Source: Planosporangium flavigriseum (lineage in GTDB: Bacteria > Actinomycetota > Actinomycetes > Mycobacteriales > Micromonosporaceae). Taken from it: a DNA stretch of 64,000 nt. Below the pieces are notes generated by a model that saw only the letters and a program-made list of their open reading frames with translations, searched no databases and was not told the DNA's origin. The stretch is from positions 1 through 64,000 of the forward strand of contig NZ_JAATVW010000003.1 of assembly GCF_011947225.1 (NCBI RefSeq), written 5' to 3'. Below, piece after piece: positions 30,093 to 38,104 of the stretch; the first letter of the stretch is position 1, and every line of letters starts with the position of its first letter. The position numbers and the translations under genes were made by a program.

Positions 30093-30452
30093 TCAGACGG
30101 CGGCGGGCGTGGCGATGTCGAGCAGGCCGGCCAACTGCTTGAGCGCCTGCGGACGGGCCCGGTACCACACCCAGGTGGCCCGGCGCTCGGAGTCGACCAG
30201 GCCGGCTTCGCGTAGCACCCGCAGGTGGTGGGAGATCGTCGGACCGGACAGGTCGAACGCGTCGGTCAGGTCACAGACGCAGACCTCGTCGGTGGAGGCG
30301 ATCATCGACATCAGCCGCAGCCGAACCGGGTCACCGAGGGCCTTGAACATCGGCGCGAGGTCGGCCGCCTGCTCACCGCTCAGCGGCGCGACGGCAAGGG
30401 GTGGGCAGCACGCTGCCGCGATCGGAAGAACCGACTCTCGCTGCTTCGACAT
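30093..30452 (-). CDS. Second ArsR/SmtB family regulator
   Basis: A 119-residue winged-helix protein from the ATG at 30452, with AAGG 7 nt upstream. FKALGDPVRLRLMSMIASTDEVCVCDLTDAFDLSGPTISHHLRVLREAGLV has the canonical CVC metalloid pair in the recognition-helix region, and an ACC motif near the N-terminus may add a ligand. It is distinct from the downstream arsR. It lies between the ars operon and the divergent flavoprotein/MFS genes, so it may control the latter. Confidence 0.88.
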   Translation of the reverse strand: MSKQRESVLPIAAACCPPLAVAPLSGEQAADLAPMFKALGDPVRLRLMSMIASTDEVCVCDLTDAFDLSGPTISHHLRVLREAGLVDSERRATWVWYRARPQALKQLAGLLDIATPAAV

Positions 30453-30615
30453 ACATCTACCTTGCCCGGTCATGGCCGGTACAGCAATGGTTTGCGCGTC
30501 ACATGACGTGAGGGCCGTCACAGGCTCTGCCTAGATGGTTGCCTAACTTGACGAAGGTCGAAACAGATGTCAGAGTCGGAGCTGATTCGAGATTCGTCAA
30601 GACAGGGAGCTTACG

Positions 30616-30771
30616 ATGACTGATCTGTTCCGGCGGCGCGCCGCCGCCGTCCTGCGCGGCGTGACGTTCAGCGAGAGCCGCTCCGAGGTGTGCACCGCCA
30701 CATGCCGCGCCGACGCCCGGCTCGACCGCGCCCGCACCACCGCCGCGAGCCAGTTCCTCGGCTGGCGCTGA
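30616..30771 (+). CDS. 51-residue peptide, conserved-looking, in the arsenic island
   Basis: ATG at 30616, with AGGGAGC 8 nt upstream, opens a 51-codon frame. Its centre reads GVTFSESRSEVCTATCRADARLDRARTTA, with two cysteines four apart. The peptide is basic with no membrane segment. It ends 46 bp before the flavoprotein gene on the same strand. I believe similar short peptides occur in other actinomycetes but can assign no function. It is too short for many gene callers. Confidence 0.55.
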   Translation: MTDLFRRRAAAVLRGVTFSESRSEVCTATCRADARLDRARTTAASQFLGWR

Positions 30772-30817
30772 CCTCCCGTAAGAACCCGAGCCCCACATAC
30801 ACCTTTCGGGAGACACC

Positions 30818-32548
30818 ATGAGCAACGAGACCACCCAGGCCGCCGGCGGCTGCTGCGGCGCCGGCGCCCAGCCCACCACCGAAGCGTCGAGCGCACCCGC
30901 CAGCACGTGCTGCGGCACCGCGGAGGCCGCTGCCCAGGCCGGTACCTGCTGCGACCCGGGCGCGAAGGCCGAGGCGATCACCGCCGGCGCGAGCTGCTGC
31001 GGGCCGACCGCGGCGGACGCGGACGCGGCGTTGGCGGGCCCGTCCGAGGCCGCCGAGCTGCCGGTGGTGGTCATCGGCGCCGGCCCGGTCGGCCTGGCCG
31101 CCGCCGCCCACCTGACCGAGCGCGGCCTGCCGCTGCTGGTCCTGGAAGCCGGCGGCGAGGCGGGCGCGTCGATCCAGCAGTGGGGACACGTCCGACTGTT
31201 CAGCCCGTGGCGCTACGACATCGACCACGCCGCTCGCAGGCTGCTGGAAGCCGCCGGCTGGGCTGAGCCCGACCTGGAGGTGCTGCCCACCGGCGCCGAC
31301 CTCGTCGAGGCATACCTGCAGCCCCTGGCGAAGCTGCCGGTCCTCGCCCCGCACATCCGCTACAACGCCCGGGTGACCGCGCTCGGCCGGCAGGGCGTGG
31401 ACCGGGTCAAGACCGCCGGCCGCGAGACCGCCCCGTTCGTGGTCCGCCTCGCCAACGGCACCGACATCCTCGCCCGCGCCGTGATCGACGCCTCCGGCAC
31501 CTGGCGCACCCCGAACGTCCTCGGCGCCAACGGGCTGCCCGCCCACGGCGAAGCGGATGCCGCCGACTGGATCGACCACGCGCTGCCCGACGTGCTCGGC
31601 GTGGACCGCGACGCCTACGCCGGCAAGCACACCGTCGTCGTCGGCTCCGGCCACTCCGCGGCCAACACCCTTCTTGCCCTCGCCGAACTCGCCGATCAGG
31701 CTCCTGGCACCCGCATCACCTGGGCGTTGCGCGGCGGCAGCGCCGACCGGGCCTACGGCGGCGGTGACGCCGACGCGTTGGCCGCCCGCGGCGCGCTGGG
31801 GACCGGGCTGCGGTTGCTGGTCACCAGCGGCCGGGTCGAACTGGTGACCGGCTTCGGCGTACACGCCGTCCGCCCCGTCGACGGCGGCCGGGTGGAACTG
31901 GTCGACGCCACCGGCCGGATGATCGTCGCCGACCGGATCGTCGGTGCCACTGGGTTCCGGCCCGACCACACCGTCGCGTCCGAGCTGCGCCTGGACCTCG
32001 ACCCGATCCTCGCCTGCACCCGGGCCCTCGCGCCATTGATCGACCCCAACGAGCACTCCTGCGGCACCGTGCGCCCGCACGGCGTCGACGAACTGACCCA
32101 GCCGGAACCGAGCTACTTCGCCGTCGGAGCGAAGGGCTACGGCCGAGCCCCGACGTTCCTGATGGCCACCGGCTACGAGCAGGTCCGCTCCATCGTCGCC
32201 GCCCTGGCCGGCGACTGGGAGGCCGCCCGCGACGTCCAGCTCGACCTGCCCGAAACCGGGGTCTGCTCCACCACACTCGGCGCCCGCGCGACGGCCGACG
32301 ACGCCGCCGCCCGCTTCGGCCTAGCCCCCGACGTTCCGGCCAAGCTGGTGGCAGCCGCGATGCGGCACGTCCCGACCGCCGGCAGCGTCTCCGGCGCCGT
32401 CACGCTCGCTGCCGCCGAGCTGGGCATCGACGAACAGGCCGCCCTGCAACTGGCCGCGCTCGCCGGGCAGCAGTTCGACACCCCGGCACCGGGCGACCGC
32501 CCGCAGCTGATCACCGTCGGCGGCAACGGCGGAGGCTGCTGCGGCTGA
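30818..32548 (+). CDS. FAD-dependent oxidoreductase with Cys-Cys-rich termini (ArsO-like)
   Basis: A 576-residue flavoprotein. The first ~65 residues are a low-complexity tail with four Cys-Cys pairs (12-13, 31-32, 44-45, 60-61), three of them followed by Gly. A fifth CCG ends the protein. The core has FAD-binding VVIGAGPVGLAAAAHLTERGLPLLVLEAG, a second nucleotide site VVVGSGHSAANTL, and a flavin-monooxygenase-like arrangement. C-terminal residues ~490-550 look like a helical UBA-like extension. Vicinal cysteines bind trivalent arsenic well, and the gene sits in an arsenic island, so oxidation or binding of an arsenical is likely (inference). Confidence 0.82.
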   Translation: MSNETTQAAGGCCGAGAQPTTEASSAPASTCCGTAEAAAQAGTCCDPGAKAEAITAGASCCGPTAADADAALAGPSEAAELPVVVIGAGPVGLAAAAHLTERGLPLLVLEAGGEAGASIQQWGHVRLFSPWRYDIDHAARRLLEAAGWAEPDLEVLPTGADLVEAYLQPLAKLPVLAPHIRYNARVTALGRQGVDRVKTAGRETAPFVVRLANGTDILARAVIDASGTWRTPNVLGANGLPAHGEADAADWIDHALPDVLGVDRDAYAGKHTVVVGSGHSAANTLLALAELADQAPGTRITWALRGGSADRAYGGGDADALAARGALGTGLRLLVTSGRVELVTGFGVHAVRPVDGGRVELVDATGRMIVADRIVGATGFRPDHTVASELRLDLDPILACTRALAPLIDPNEHSCGTVRPHGVDELTQPEPSYFAVGAKGYGRAPTFLMATGYEQVRSIVAALAGDWEAARDVQLDLPETGVCSTTLGARATADDAAARFGLAPDVPAKLVAAAMRHVPTAGSVSGAVTLAAAELGIDEQAALQLAALAGQQFDTPAPGDRPQLITVGGNGGGCCG

Positions 32549-33807
32549 TGGCCCTCTCGCACGCCACGCGGGTTCCCGCCGGATCTGGCCGGTCCGGCGG
32601 GAACCCCGTCTCCCCCGGCCGGCGGCTCGTCGCCGCCCTCGCCATCACCCAGACCATCGGCTACGGCACCCTCTACTACGCGTTCGCGGTCTTCCTCACC
32701 CCGCTCGCGGCCGACCTGCACACCACCGCCACGGCGGTCACCGGCGCGTTCACCGCCAGCGTGCTCATCGGCGCGATCCTGGCCGTTCCGGTCGGCCGGT
32801 GGCTCGACCGCCACGGCGGCCGGATCCTGATGACCGCCGGCTCCGCCGCCGGCGCCGTCCTGCTGGTCGCGCTGGCCCACGTGCACCACCTGTGGCAGCT
32901 GTACGCCGTCCAGGTCGGGCTCGGCGCCGCCTCGGCCGCCAGCCTCTACGAGGCCGCGTTCGCCGTTATCATCGCCTGGTTCACCCCCGACCGCCGGTCC
33001 AACGCGCTGCTCGCACTGACCGTCGTCGCCGGATTCGCCAGCACCGTGTTCCTGCCCCTGACCGGCTGGCTCGTCAACGCCCACGGCTGGCGCGCCGCCC
33101 TGCTCGTCCTCGCCGCCATCCAGGCCGTCACCGTGCCCCTGCACGCCCTGGTGGTGCCACGGTCAGCCCGAAGCCACGACGGCGTGTGCACCCACCGGCC
33201 GGCTGGCGACGGTGCCGGTGCGGTACGGACCGCCCTGGCCGACCGCGGCTTCTGGCTGCTGGCGGCCGGGTTCACCGCCCACACTGCCGCGATCAGCGCA
33301 CTCACCGTGCACCTCGTCGCCGCGCTCACCGCCTGGGGGCACCCACCCGCGTTCGCCGCCACCATCGCCGGCCTGCTCGGCGTGCTGTCGGTGACCGGCC
33401 GCCTCGTAACCACCGGCCTGCAACGCCGCTACCGCACCACCACCGTCACCGCCACGATCTTCGCCGTGCAGGCCGTCGCCGCGCTGGCGCTGCCGGTCGT
33501 CGGCGCGAGCGTCGCCGGGGCGACCGGCGCCGTGATCGGATTCGGCATCGGCTTCGGCGTGGCCACCATCGCCAAACCCGTCCTGCTCGCCGAACGCTAC
33601 GACACCGGCCGCTACGCCACCCTCGCCGGCGTCCTCGTCGTCCCGATGACCCTCGCGAAAGCCGGCGCGCCGCTGGCGGCTGCCGCGCTGCACGCCGTCA
33701 CCGGCAGCTACACCCCGGTCCTCGCCGCCACGGCAGCGTGCTGCGCCGTCGCCGCGGCCGCCATCGCCGCCGTCGGCACCCTGCCGGTCGGCCCATCCAC
33801 GCGCTGA
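32548..33807 (+). CDS. Major facilitator superfamily transporter
   Basis: A 419-residue 12-helix carrier. The loop 2-3 signature GRWLDRHGGRILM is present, with repeated small-residue helices. The ATG shares its A with the flavoprotein stop (TGATG), so the two are translationally coupled. The pairing suggests it exports the product or substrate of that enzyme, perhaps an organoarsenical or arsenite. The family alone does not define substrate. Confidence 0.85.
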   Translation: MALSHATRVPAGSGRSGGNPVSPGRRLVAALAITQTIGYGTLYYAFAVFLTPLAADLHTTATAVTGAFTASVLIGAILAVPVGRWLDRHGGRILMTAGSAAGAVLLVALAHVHHLWQLYAVQVGLGAASAASLYEAAFAVIIAWFTPDRRSNALLALTVVAGFASTVFLPLTGWLVNAHGWRAALLVLAAIQAVTVPLHALVVPRSARSHDGVCTHRPAGDGAGAVRTALADRGFWLLAAGFTAHTAAISALTVHLVAALTAWGHPPAFAATIAGLLGVLSVTGRLVTTGLQRRYRTTTVTATIFAVQAVAALALPVVGASVAGATGAVIGFGIGFGVATIAKPVLLAERYDTGRYATLAGVLVVPMTLAKAGAPLAAAALHAVTGSYTPVLAATAACCAVAAAAIAAVGTLPVGPSTR

Positions 33808-33889
33808 AGACCACGGACGCGCCGACTGCGGCACCAGCCCCGGACCTGCGACCAAACAGGCGCTCGGATTGCCAACCGAGGGGAACACC

Positions 33890-34105
33890 GTGCCGCCGCG
33901 TTACCGCTACGAACAGATCGCCGATGACCTTGCCGAGCGCATCGCGTCCGGGGAGTTCGCGCCCGGCTCCAAGCTGCCCAGCCGGCGGGAACTCATCGAG
34001 CACTACAGCGTTACCGAACCGGTGATCGACCGCGCCATGCAGATACTGCGGATCAAGGGGATAACGGAAACCCTTCCCGGCGTCGGAGTGTTCGTCACCG
34101 AGTAG
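33890..34105 (+). CDS. GntR-type helix-turn-helix protein without effector domain
   Basis: A 71-residue protein consisting only of the GntR winged helix: YRYEQIADDLAERIASGEFAPGSKLPSRRELIEHYSVTEPVIDRAMQILRIKGITETLPGVGVFV. The GTG at 33890 has GAGGGGA 5 nt upstream and is preferred over the ATG-like start 21 bp earlier. Full GntR regulators have a further ligand domain, but such short forms are common in actinomycetes, often in accessory regions. It lies 82 bp after the MFS gene on the same strand. Confidence 0.85.
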   Translation: MPPRYRYEQIADDLAERIASGEFAPGSKLPSRRELIEHYSVTEPVIDRAMQILRIKGITETLPGVGVFVTE

Positions 34106-34390
34106 GCAGGCCGTCCCGACGGACTCCTTGCCCCGAGGTAACCATCACGGCCACTTGGCCTGCGGTTCTACGAGAGCTGAGCAGGGATAACAGTCGGCCC
34201 GGCTCGATCTCGAACTACCCCAGCCCAACCAGGGCCCTGCCTAGCCGGCCGGTCATGGTCAGACGTCGAAGCGGAACCTTGACCGCTCCCTGACCGCCTG
34301 CCCGTTTATCCCGATCGCCTGGTGGGAGTCGCTCCTCGTGCACGGTCGATGGTCGCCCGTTGTCGACGTCAATGGCCCGACCGGCCCCCA

Positions 34391-35143
34391 TCAGTCCCGC
34401 ATCGCGGCGCGCAGCAGGTGAACCGCCTGGCTCAGGACTTGTCGCAGCGCCCGCAACTGTCGGGGAGTCCAGGTCGGGTGGTACGACTCTGCCTCGAGCA
34501 ACCAGGGCACGTTGGCGGCGACGAGCTTGTCGTAGCAGCGGTCCCGCAGGCCGCCGCGGTTGTTCCAGGGTCGGCCGGTGCTGTACGCGGCGTCGGTCGC
34601 CCAGTTCCAGAGGTTCAGCCCCGCATCGAGGTCAAGGGCGACCCGCTTGCCCCGTAGCCACTCCTGCGCCGGTTCCAGGTCAGTCACCACCACTGTGCTG
34701 TCGTCATCTGCTTGATCACTATCGGGAGTCCACCCTCTGGCTTCCGCCATTGCCCGGCAGTCCGCTTCGGAGACGAAGGTGTGCAGTCGTCCCTCCCGGG
34801 CCGCAACACCGTCCTCATCGTCCAGGTCCTGGCCCCACCACAGGTAGACGACTCGCCCGTCGAACTTCAGACCCGTCGGCCGACCCTTGACCGGAACAAG
34901 GTCGCCATCACGGCCCGAAAGATCGCGTAACACGAGCGAGGACCATGCCATAACCGGGTTGCAAAACCAGCCCCGGTGGAGATTTCCGATCCGATCGCCA
35001 CGGTCAGCACCACGAGCGATGCAGCTGACACCCACCAAATCATCCGCGGTATAGGGCGCCAGCGCCTGTTTTATCGCCTCGTACACCAGCGACTCACTGT
35101 CGGGCGTTAGGTTCATGTGGCCGGTTACGGCAGCCCGTGGCAC
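34391..35143 (-). CDS. Chimeric protein: SLOG-like N-terminal piece plus uncharacterised domain
   Basis: A 250-residue protein from a GTG start. Residues 1-48 (AAVTGHMNLTPDSESLVYEAIKQALAPYTADDLVGVSCIARGAD) match the first beta-alpha-beta of SLOG-type nucleotide-binding proteins, including the TGHMNLT and RGAD motifs, and then stop abruptly. From ~residue 54 a different Trp-rich protein begins: NLHRGWFCNPVMAWSSLVL, then DGRVVYLWWGQDL, FVSEADCRAMAEARGW, DLDAGLNLWNWATDAA and a DRCYDKLVAANVPWL tail. No function is known for that part. The join may be a recombination product, since the SLOG fold is incomplete. Confidence 0.6.
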   Translation of the reverse strand: MPRAAVTGHMNLTPDSESLVYEAIKQALAPYTADDLVGVSCIARGADRGDRIGNLHRGWFCNPVMAWSSLVLRDLSGRDGDLVPVKGRPTGLKFDGRVVYLWWGQDLDDEDGVAAREGRLHTFVSEADCRAMAEARGWTPDSDQADDDSTVVVTDLEPAQEWLRGKRVALDLDAGLNLWNWATDAAYSTGRPWNNRGGLRDRCYDKLVAANVPWLLEAESYHPTWTPRQLRALRQVLSQAVHLLRAAMRD

Positions 35144-35202
35144 CGTCTCTCCCCGCGTTGTCGGTCGGGCACTCAGGTGTGCGGCGTAAACCTTGGGTAC
35201 CG

Positions 35203-35670
35203 CTAGTCCACGTGCGGTGCTCGGTTGGCCAGGTAGTCGTCGATCTGCCGGCGCATCGTGGGATGGATGTCCAGCTCCCCCAGCCGATCAAGGTGGACCC
35301 AGGCCACGTCACTGGCCTCGTCGTTGGCCGCCGGGGTGCCGCTGACCGGACCGGCCAGCAGAGTGACCTCGTACTCCTGGCGGACCTCGCCGTCGGTGTA
35401 CGCGACGATGTGGCCGGGGTCGGAGTAGATCCCGACCAGACCGGTGATCTCGACCAGGACCCCGGTCTCCTCAAGCGTTTCCCGGATCGCGCACTGACTG
35501 GGCGTTTCGCCCAGCTCCTGCTTGCCCATCGGCAGCGCCCACTGACCTGTGTCGCGCCGGCGTTGCAGCAGGATCTCGCTGCGGTCGTTGACCGCCAGGG
35601 TGCCGCACGCGGGGACGAGGGTGTTGGGCTTCGGCGCGTTCGGGTCGTTGAGGTACTCGGTGCGTCCCAT
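35203..35670 (-). CDS. NUDIX hydrolase
   Basis: A 155-residue pyrophosphohydrolase. The Nudix box is G-KQELG-E-TPSQCAI-RE-TL-EE-TGV, matching GX5EX7REUXEEXGU. The ATG at 35670 has GGAG 8 nt upstream; the frame is open further but not conserved. It hydrolyses a nucleoside diphosphate linked to an unknown group. It lies 37 bp downstream of a helix-turn-helix/helical-repeat regulator on the same strand. Confidence 0.92.
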   Translation of the reverse strand: MGRTEYLNDPNAPKPNTLVPACGTLAVNDRSEILLQRRRDTGQWALPMGKQELGETPSQCAIRETLEETGVLVEITGLVGIYSDPGHIVAYTDGEVRQEYEVTLLAGPVSGTPAANDEASDVAWVHLDRLGELDIHPTMRRQIDDYLANRAPHVD

Positions 35671-35707
35671 GCTCAAATCTCCGTCCCAAGACGGTTGCGC
35701 AGCCGGG

Positions 35708-37069
35708 CTAAGCCGCCAACCCGAGCAGTTCGCCCGCTCGCGCGTTGAATCGCTGAACTTCATCCATTTCGGCGTAGGGCTTGAGCCGTCGTTGGAGATC
35801 GCGAACGGTCTCGACGCACCGGGACGAGTTCACCGAAGCCGCTAGGTCAAGAACCGTCAGACTCTTGGCCGCGGCTCCCTCCACGTTCCTGCGCTCCAGG
35901 TCCGCGATCGCTAGCGCGGCGTGGCTGAGCGCGCCCCGCCGCGCACGGCCCTGCTTGCGGGCACCCTCAACGGACTCTCCCGCGAATCGATCGATCTGCG
36001 ATGCCTGACCCAGGTCGCGGAAGCAGTGCGCCGCTTCGCCGAACAGGTACGAGACGTCGATGAAACGCGCCCACACCGGCTCGTTCCCGTGATCGACCCG
36101 AGCGAAGACCCGCTCGGCCTCAGCGACCGCAGCAGCTGCGGCCCTCGCCTCGCCGAGTGCGGCGAGCGCGCGTCCTTCGAGGATGTGGAGGTCGGCCAGG
36201 CAGGCCGGTGAGTCGTTCTCGGTGATACCACGTCGTCCGGCGCGGGTGAGCATGAGCGCTTCGTGTGGGTGGCCCAGCAGGTTCGCCTGGTCGGACATGC
36301 CGGCCAGGACGTGAGCGCCGAGGGCTGCGGTGTCGGACGCCTGCGCCAAGCGGAGAGACTGGATCAGGTACCGCTGCGCGAGGCCATGTTCGCCGTCATC
36401 GTAGGCCATCCAGCCGACCAGGTACGCCTGTTCCGCTGCCGCTTCATAGAGGGCGCGCTGGACACGCTCCTCGTGATCGCGCTTCAACAGCGGAAAGACA
36501 TAGCTGTTCATGTACTCGACGAGAGCAGTTCGAGCGTGGCCGCCGCCCCGCATCACGTCCATCTCCTGGAAGAGCGCGAACATGTCGCGGATGCCGGCCA
36601 CCTGCTTCATGCCCACCTGCCGGGGCCCCCGCTCAGTTGCGGTCCCGTCCAGCGTCGCGAGTAGCCAGTCGCGACTCGGTGCGCCAAGCGCGGCGAGTAC
36701 GAACGGCGCTTTGATGATGCTTCGGCGATTCACGTCGGCTCTCCCGAGATCGATGATCGTATCGATCGTCGTACGTGGACTGTCCGCGTACTGCAATCCC
36801 CGTGCTGCGAGCGTTTCTTCCTCGGTCATACCGAAGTCCGAAGGCCTGATACGGCGTCCGAGCTTCTCTGACAGAACTTTGGCGACCAGCGCGGGCACTG
36901 GGGACCGTGGCCGCTCCCCCCGCTTCACCCAACGGTGGACGGACGTGTAGTCGTACCTGAGCGCGAACCCGTCGTCTGCGCCGAGGTCGTTCACGCGCCG
37001 CGCGAGCCCGGCCCAGGAGAAGCCAGCTTGGAGAATCAGAGCAGCTAGGGCGTCGTTCGGCTCGTTCAC
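35708..37069 (-). CDS. HTH regulator with helical TPR-like repeats
   Basis: A 453-residue protein. Residues ~5-75 form an XRE-like helix-turn-helix (WAGLARRVNDLGADDGFALRYDYTSVHRWVKRGERPRSPVPALVAKVLSEKLGR). The rest is alpha-helical with TPR-like pairs, for example AYLVGWMAYDDGEHGLAQRYLIQSLRLAQ and ILEGRALAALGEARAAAAAVAEAERVF. Such proteins are common in Streptomyces and Micromonospora, often near development, phosphotransfer or NUDIX genes. Effector unknown. It is transcribed toward the NUDIX gene and divergently from the small peptides at 37.4 kb. Confidence 0.85.
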   Translation of the reverse strand: MNEPNDALAALILQAGFSWAGLARRVNDLGADDGFALRYDYTSVHRWVKRGERPRSPVPALVAKVLSEKLGRRIRPSDFGMTEEETLAARGLQYADSPRTTIDTIIDLGRADVNRRSIIKAPFVLAALGAPSRDWLLATLDGTATERGPRQVGMKQVAGIRDMFALFQEMDVMRGGGHARTALVEYMNSYVFPLLKRDHEERVQRALYEAAAEQAYLVGWMAYDDGEHGLAQRYLIQSLRLAQASDTAALGAHVLAGMSDQANLLGHPHEALMLTRAGRRGITENDSPACLADLHILEGRALAALGEARAAAAAVAEAERVFARVDHGNEPVWARFIDVSYLFGEAAHCFRDLGQASQIDRFAGESVEGARKQGRARRGALSHAALAIADLERRNVEGAAAKSLTVLDLAASVNSSRCVETVRDLQRRLKPYAEMDEVQRFNARAGELLGLAA

Positions 37070-37386
37070 TTCCCGCCTCCTCCCCGTACCGCGCCAACGA
37101 CGTTACCGGCGGCCCCATGCGCGTGGGTACCTCCACGTTGGCCCACGAACCTTCACATGGGGATTCACATGGTCCCGGGTTCGCTGTTGGTGAGGTTTCC
37201 TCAGAGCGCGCGACCAGGAAAAAGTTCCGCACCGCAGTGTCCCCGGTGCCGTTCTGATCGACAGGCGGTAGCCGGGCGACTTGGGCGGCGAACTGAAGAT
37301 CGGTATCGGCCCGCCGTACCGCTGTCCGACAGCGATGACAGTTCGCCGCCCTCTCCAACAACGCCATGACCGAAGAAGGGACGACC
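37070..37386. promoter_or_regulatory. Divergent promoter region with TTCACATGG direct repeats
   Basis: No gene is visible. The sequence TTCACATGG occurs at 37152-37160 and again at 37164-37172, 12 bp apart, between the divergently transcribed regulator and small-peptide genes. This would suit binding by the adjacent helix-turn-helix protein. Confidence 0.4.
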
Positions 37387-37644
37387 GTGCGCGCGGAGTT
37401 CGACCAACAGAACCCTCCGGCCCAGCCGCCACGCGGCGCTGACCCGCTGCTGTGGCGCCTGAGCTACCAGGTCTGGACCGATCACCAGCCCGCCGTGGAC
37501 CAGTTCTGCCAGGCGGGTGCATGCCGGGACGCCTTCCGCCCGTGGCCGTGCCCACCCCGCCGGTTCGCCATGGTCGGCCTACTCGCCGCCGCCGGCAGCC
37601 GCGCCCCCTGGGCCAGCCTCAACCGCGCCGGCCACCTCCGATGA
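37387..37644 (+). CDS. Small Trp/Cys peptide of unknown function
   Basis: An 85-residue frame. GTG at 37387 with GAAGGG 6 nt upstream is preferred over an ATG at 37366. The centre DPLLWRLSYQVWTDHQPAVDQFCQAGACRDAFRPWPCPPRRFA has three cysteines and resembles short actinobacterial proteins found beside regulator/NUDIX genes. Seven bp before the next small gene. Real but of unknown role. Confidence 0.55.
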   Translation: MRAEFDQQNPPAQPPRGADPLLWRLSYQVWTDHQPAVDQFCQAGACRDAFRPWPCPPRRFAMVGLLAAAGSRAPWASLNRAGHLR

Positions 37645-37651
37645 GGTAACG

Positions 37652-37867
37652 ATGCAGCGCACGGCCAGCGGCCGGATGCCGCTACCCCTACCGCCGAACA
37701 CAGCGGTCTGCCTCACCTGCGCTTGGCTGACCGTAAGCGACGACGACGTCCGTGCCGACGCTCAAGCTCACACCAGCGAAACCCGCCACCCCACGATCGC
37801 CGCGATTCCCGATCCAGTCGTTCGCCCGGTTTTGAGTGCCCTGGGTACGGCTAGCCGACGTACGTAG
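37652..37867 (+). CDS. Small zinc-finger-like protein
   Basis: A 71-residue frame with ATG at 37652 and GAGG 6 nt upstream. AVCLTCAWLTVSDDDVRADAQAHTSETRHP gives CX2C followed by HX5H, a plausible zinc knuckle. The last ~20 residues lie over a sequence (37818-37836) identical to the 3' end of the DNA glycosylase gene, so the original C-terminus may have been replaced. Confidence 0.55.
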   Translation: MQRTASGRMPLPLPPNTAVCLTCAWLTVSDDDVRADAQAHTSETRHPTIAAIPDPVVRPVLSALGTASRRT

Positions 37868-38104
37868 CCCGTGACCCCCCAAGTGGCTGCGCCACGGCAC
37901 GCGGTACGCCTGCACCTGACCAATGTCGTCACGACTGGTGCGCTCCACGAGGCCGATTGACTGGGCTTCGCGTCGCGTGCTCCGCGGCACGTGCGGACGT
38001 TGGCCGAGTCCTGGGTGCGGGTCCACCCGAGGACGGAATCGACGGGTGAGACTAATCACCCCGCTACACGCTCCGTGCCAGGTCACGGTTGCCGAAGTTA
38101 AGAC

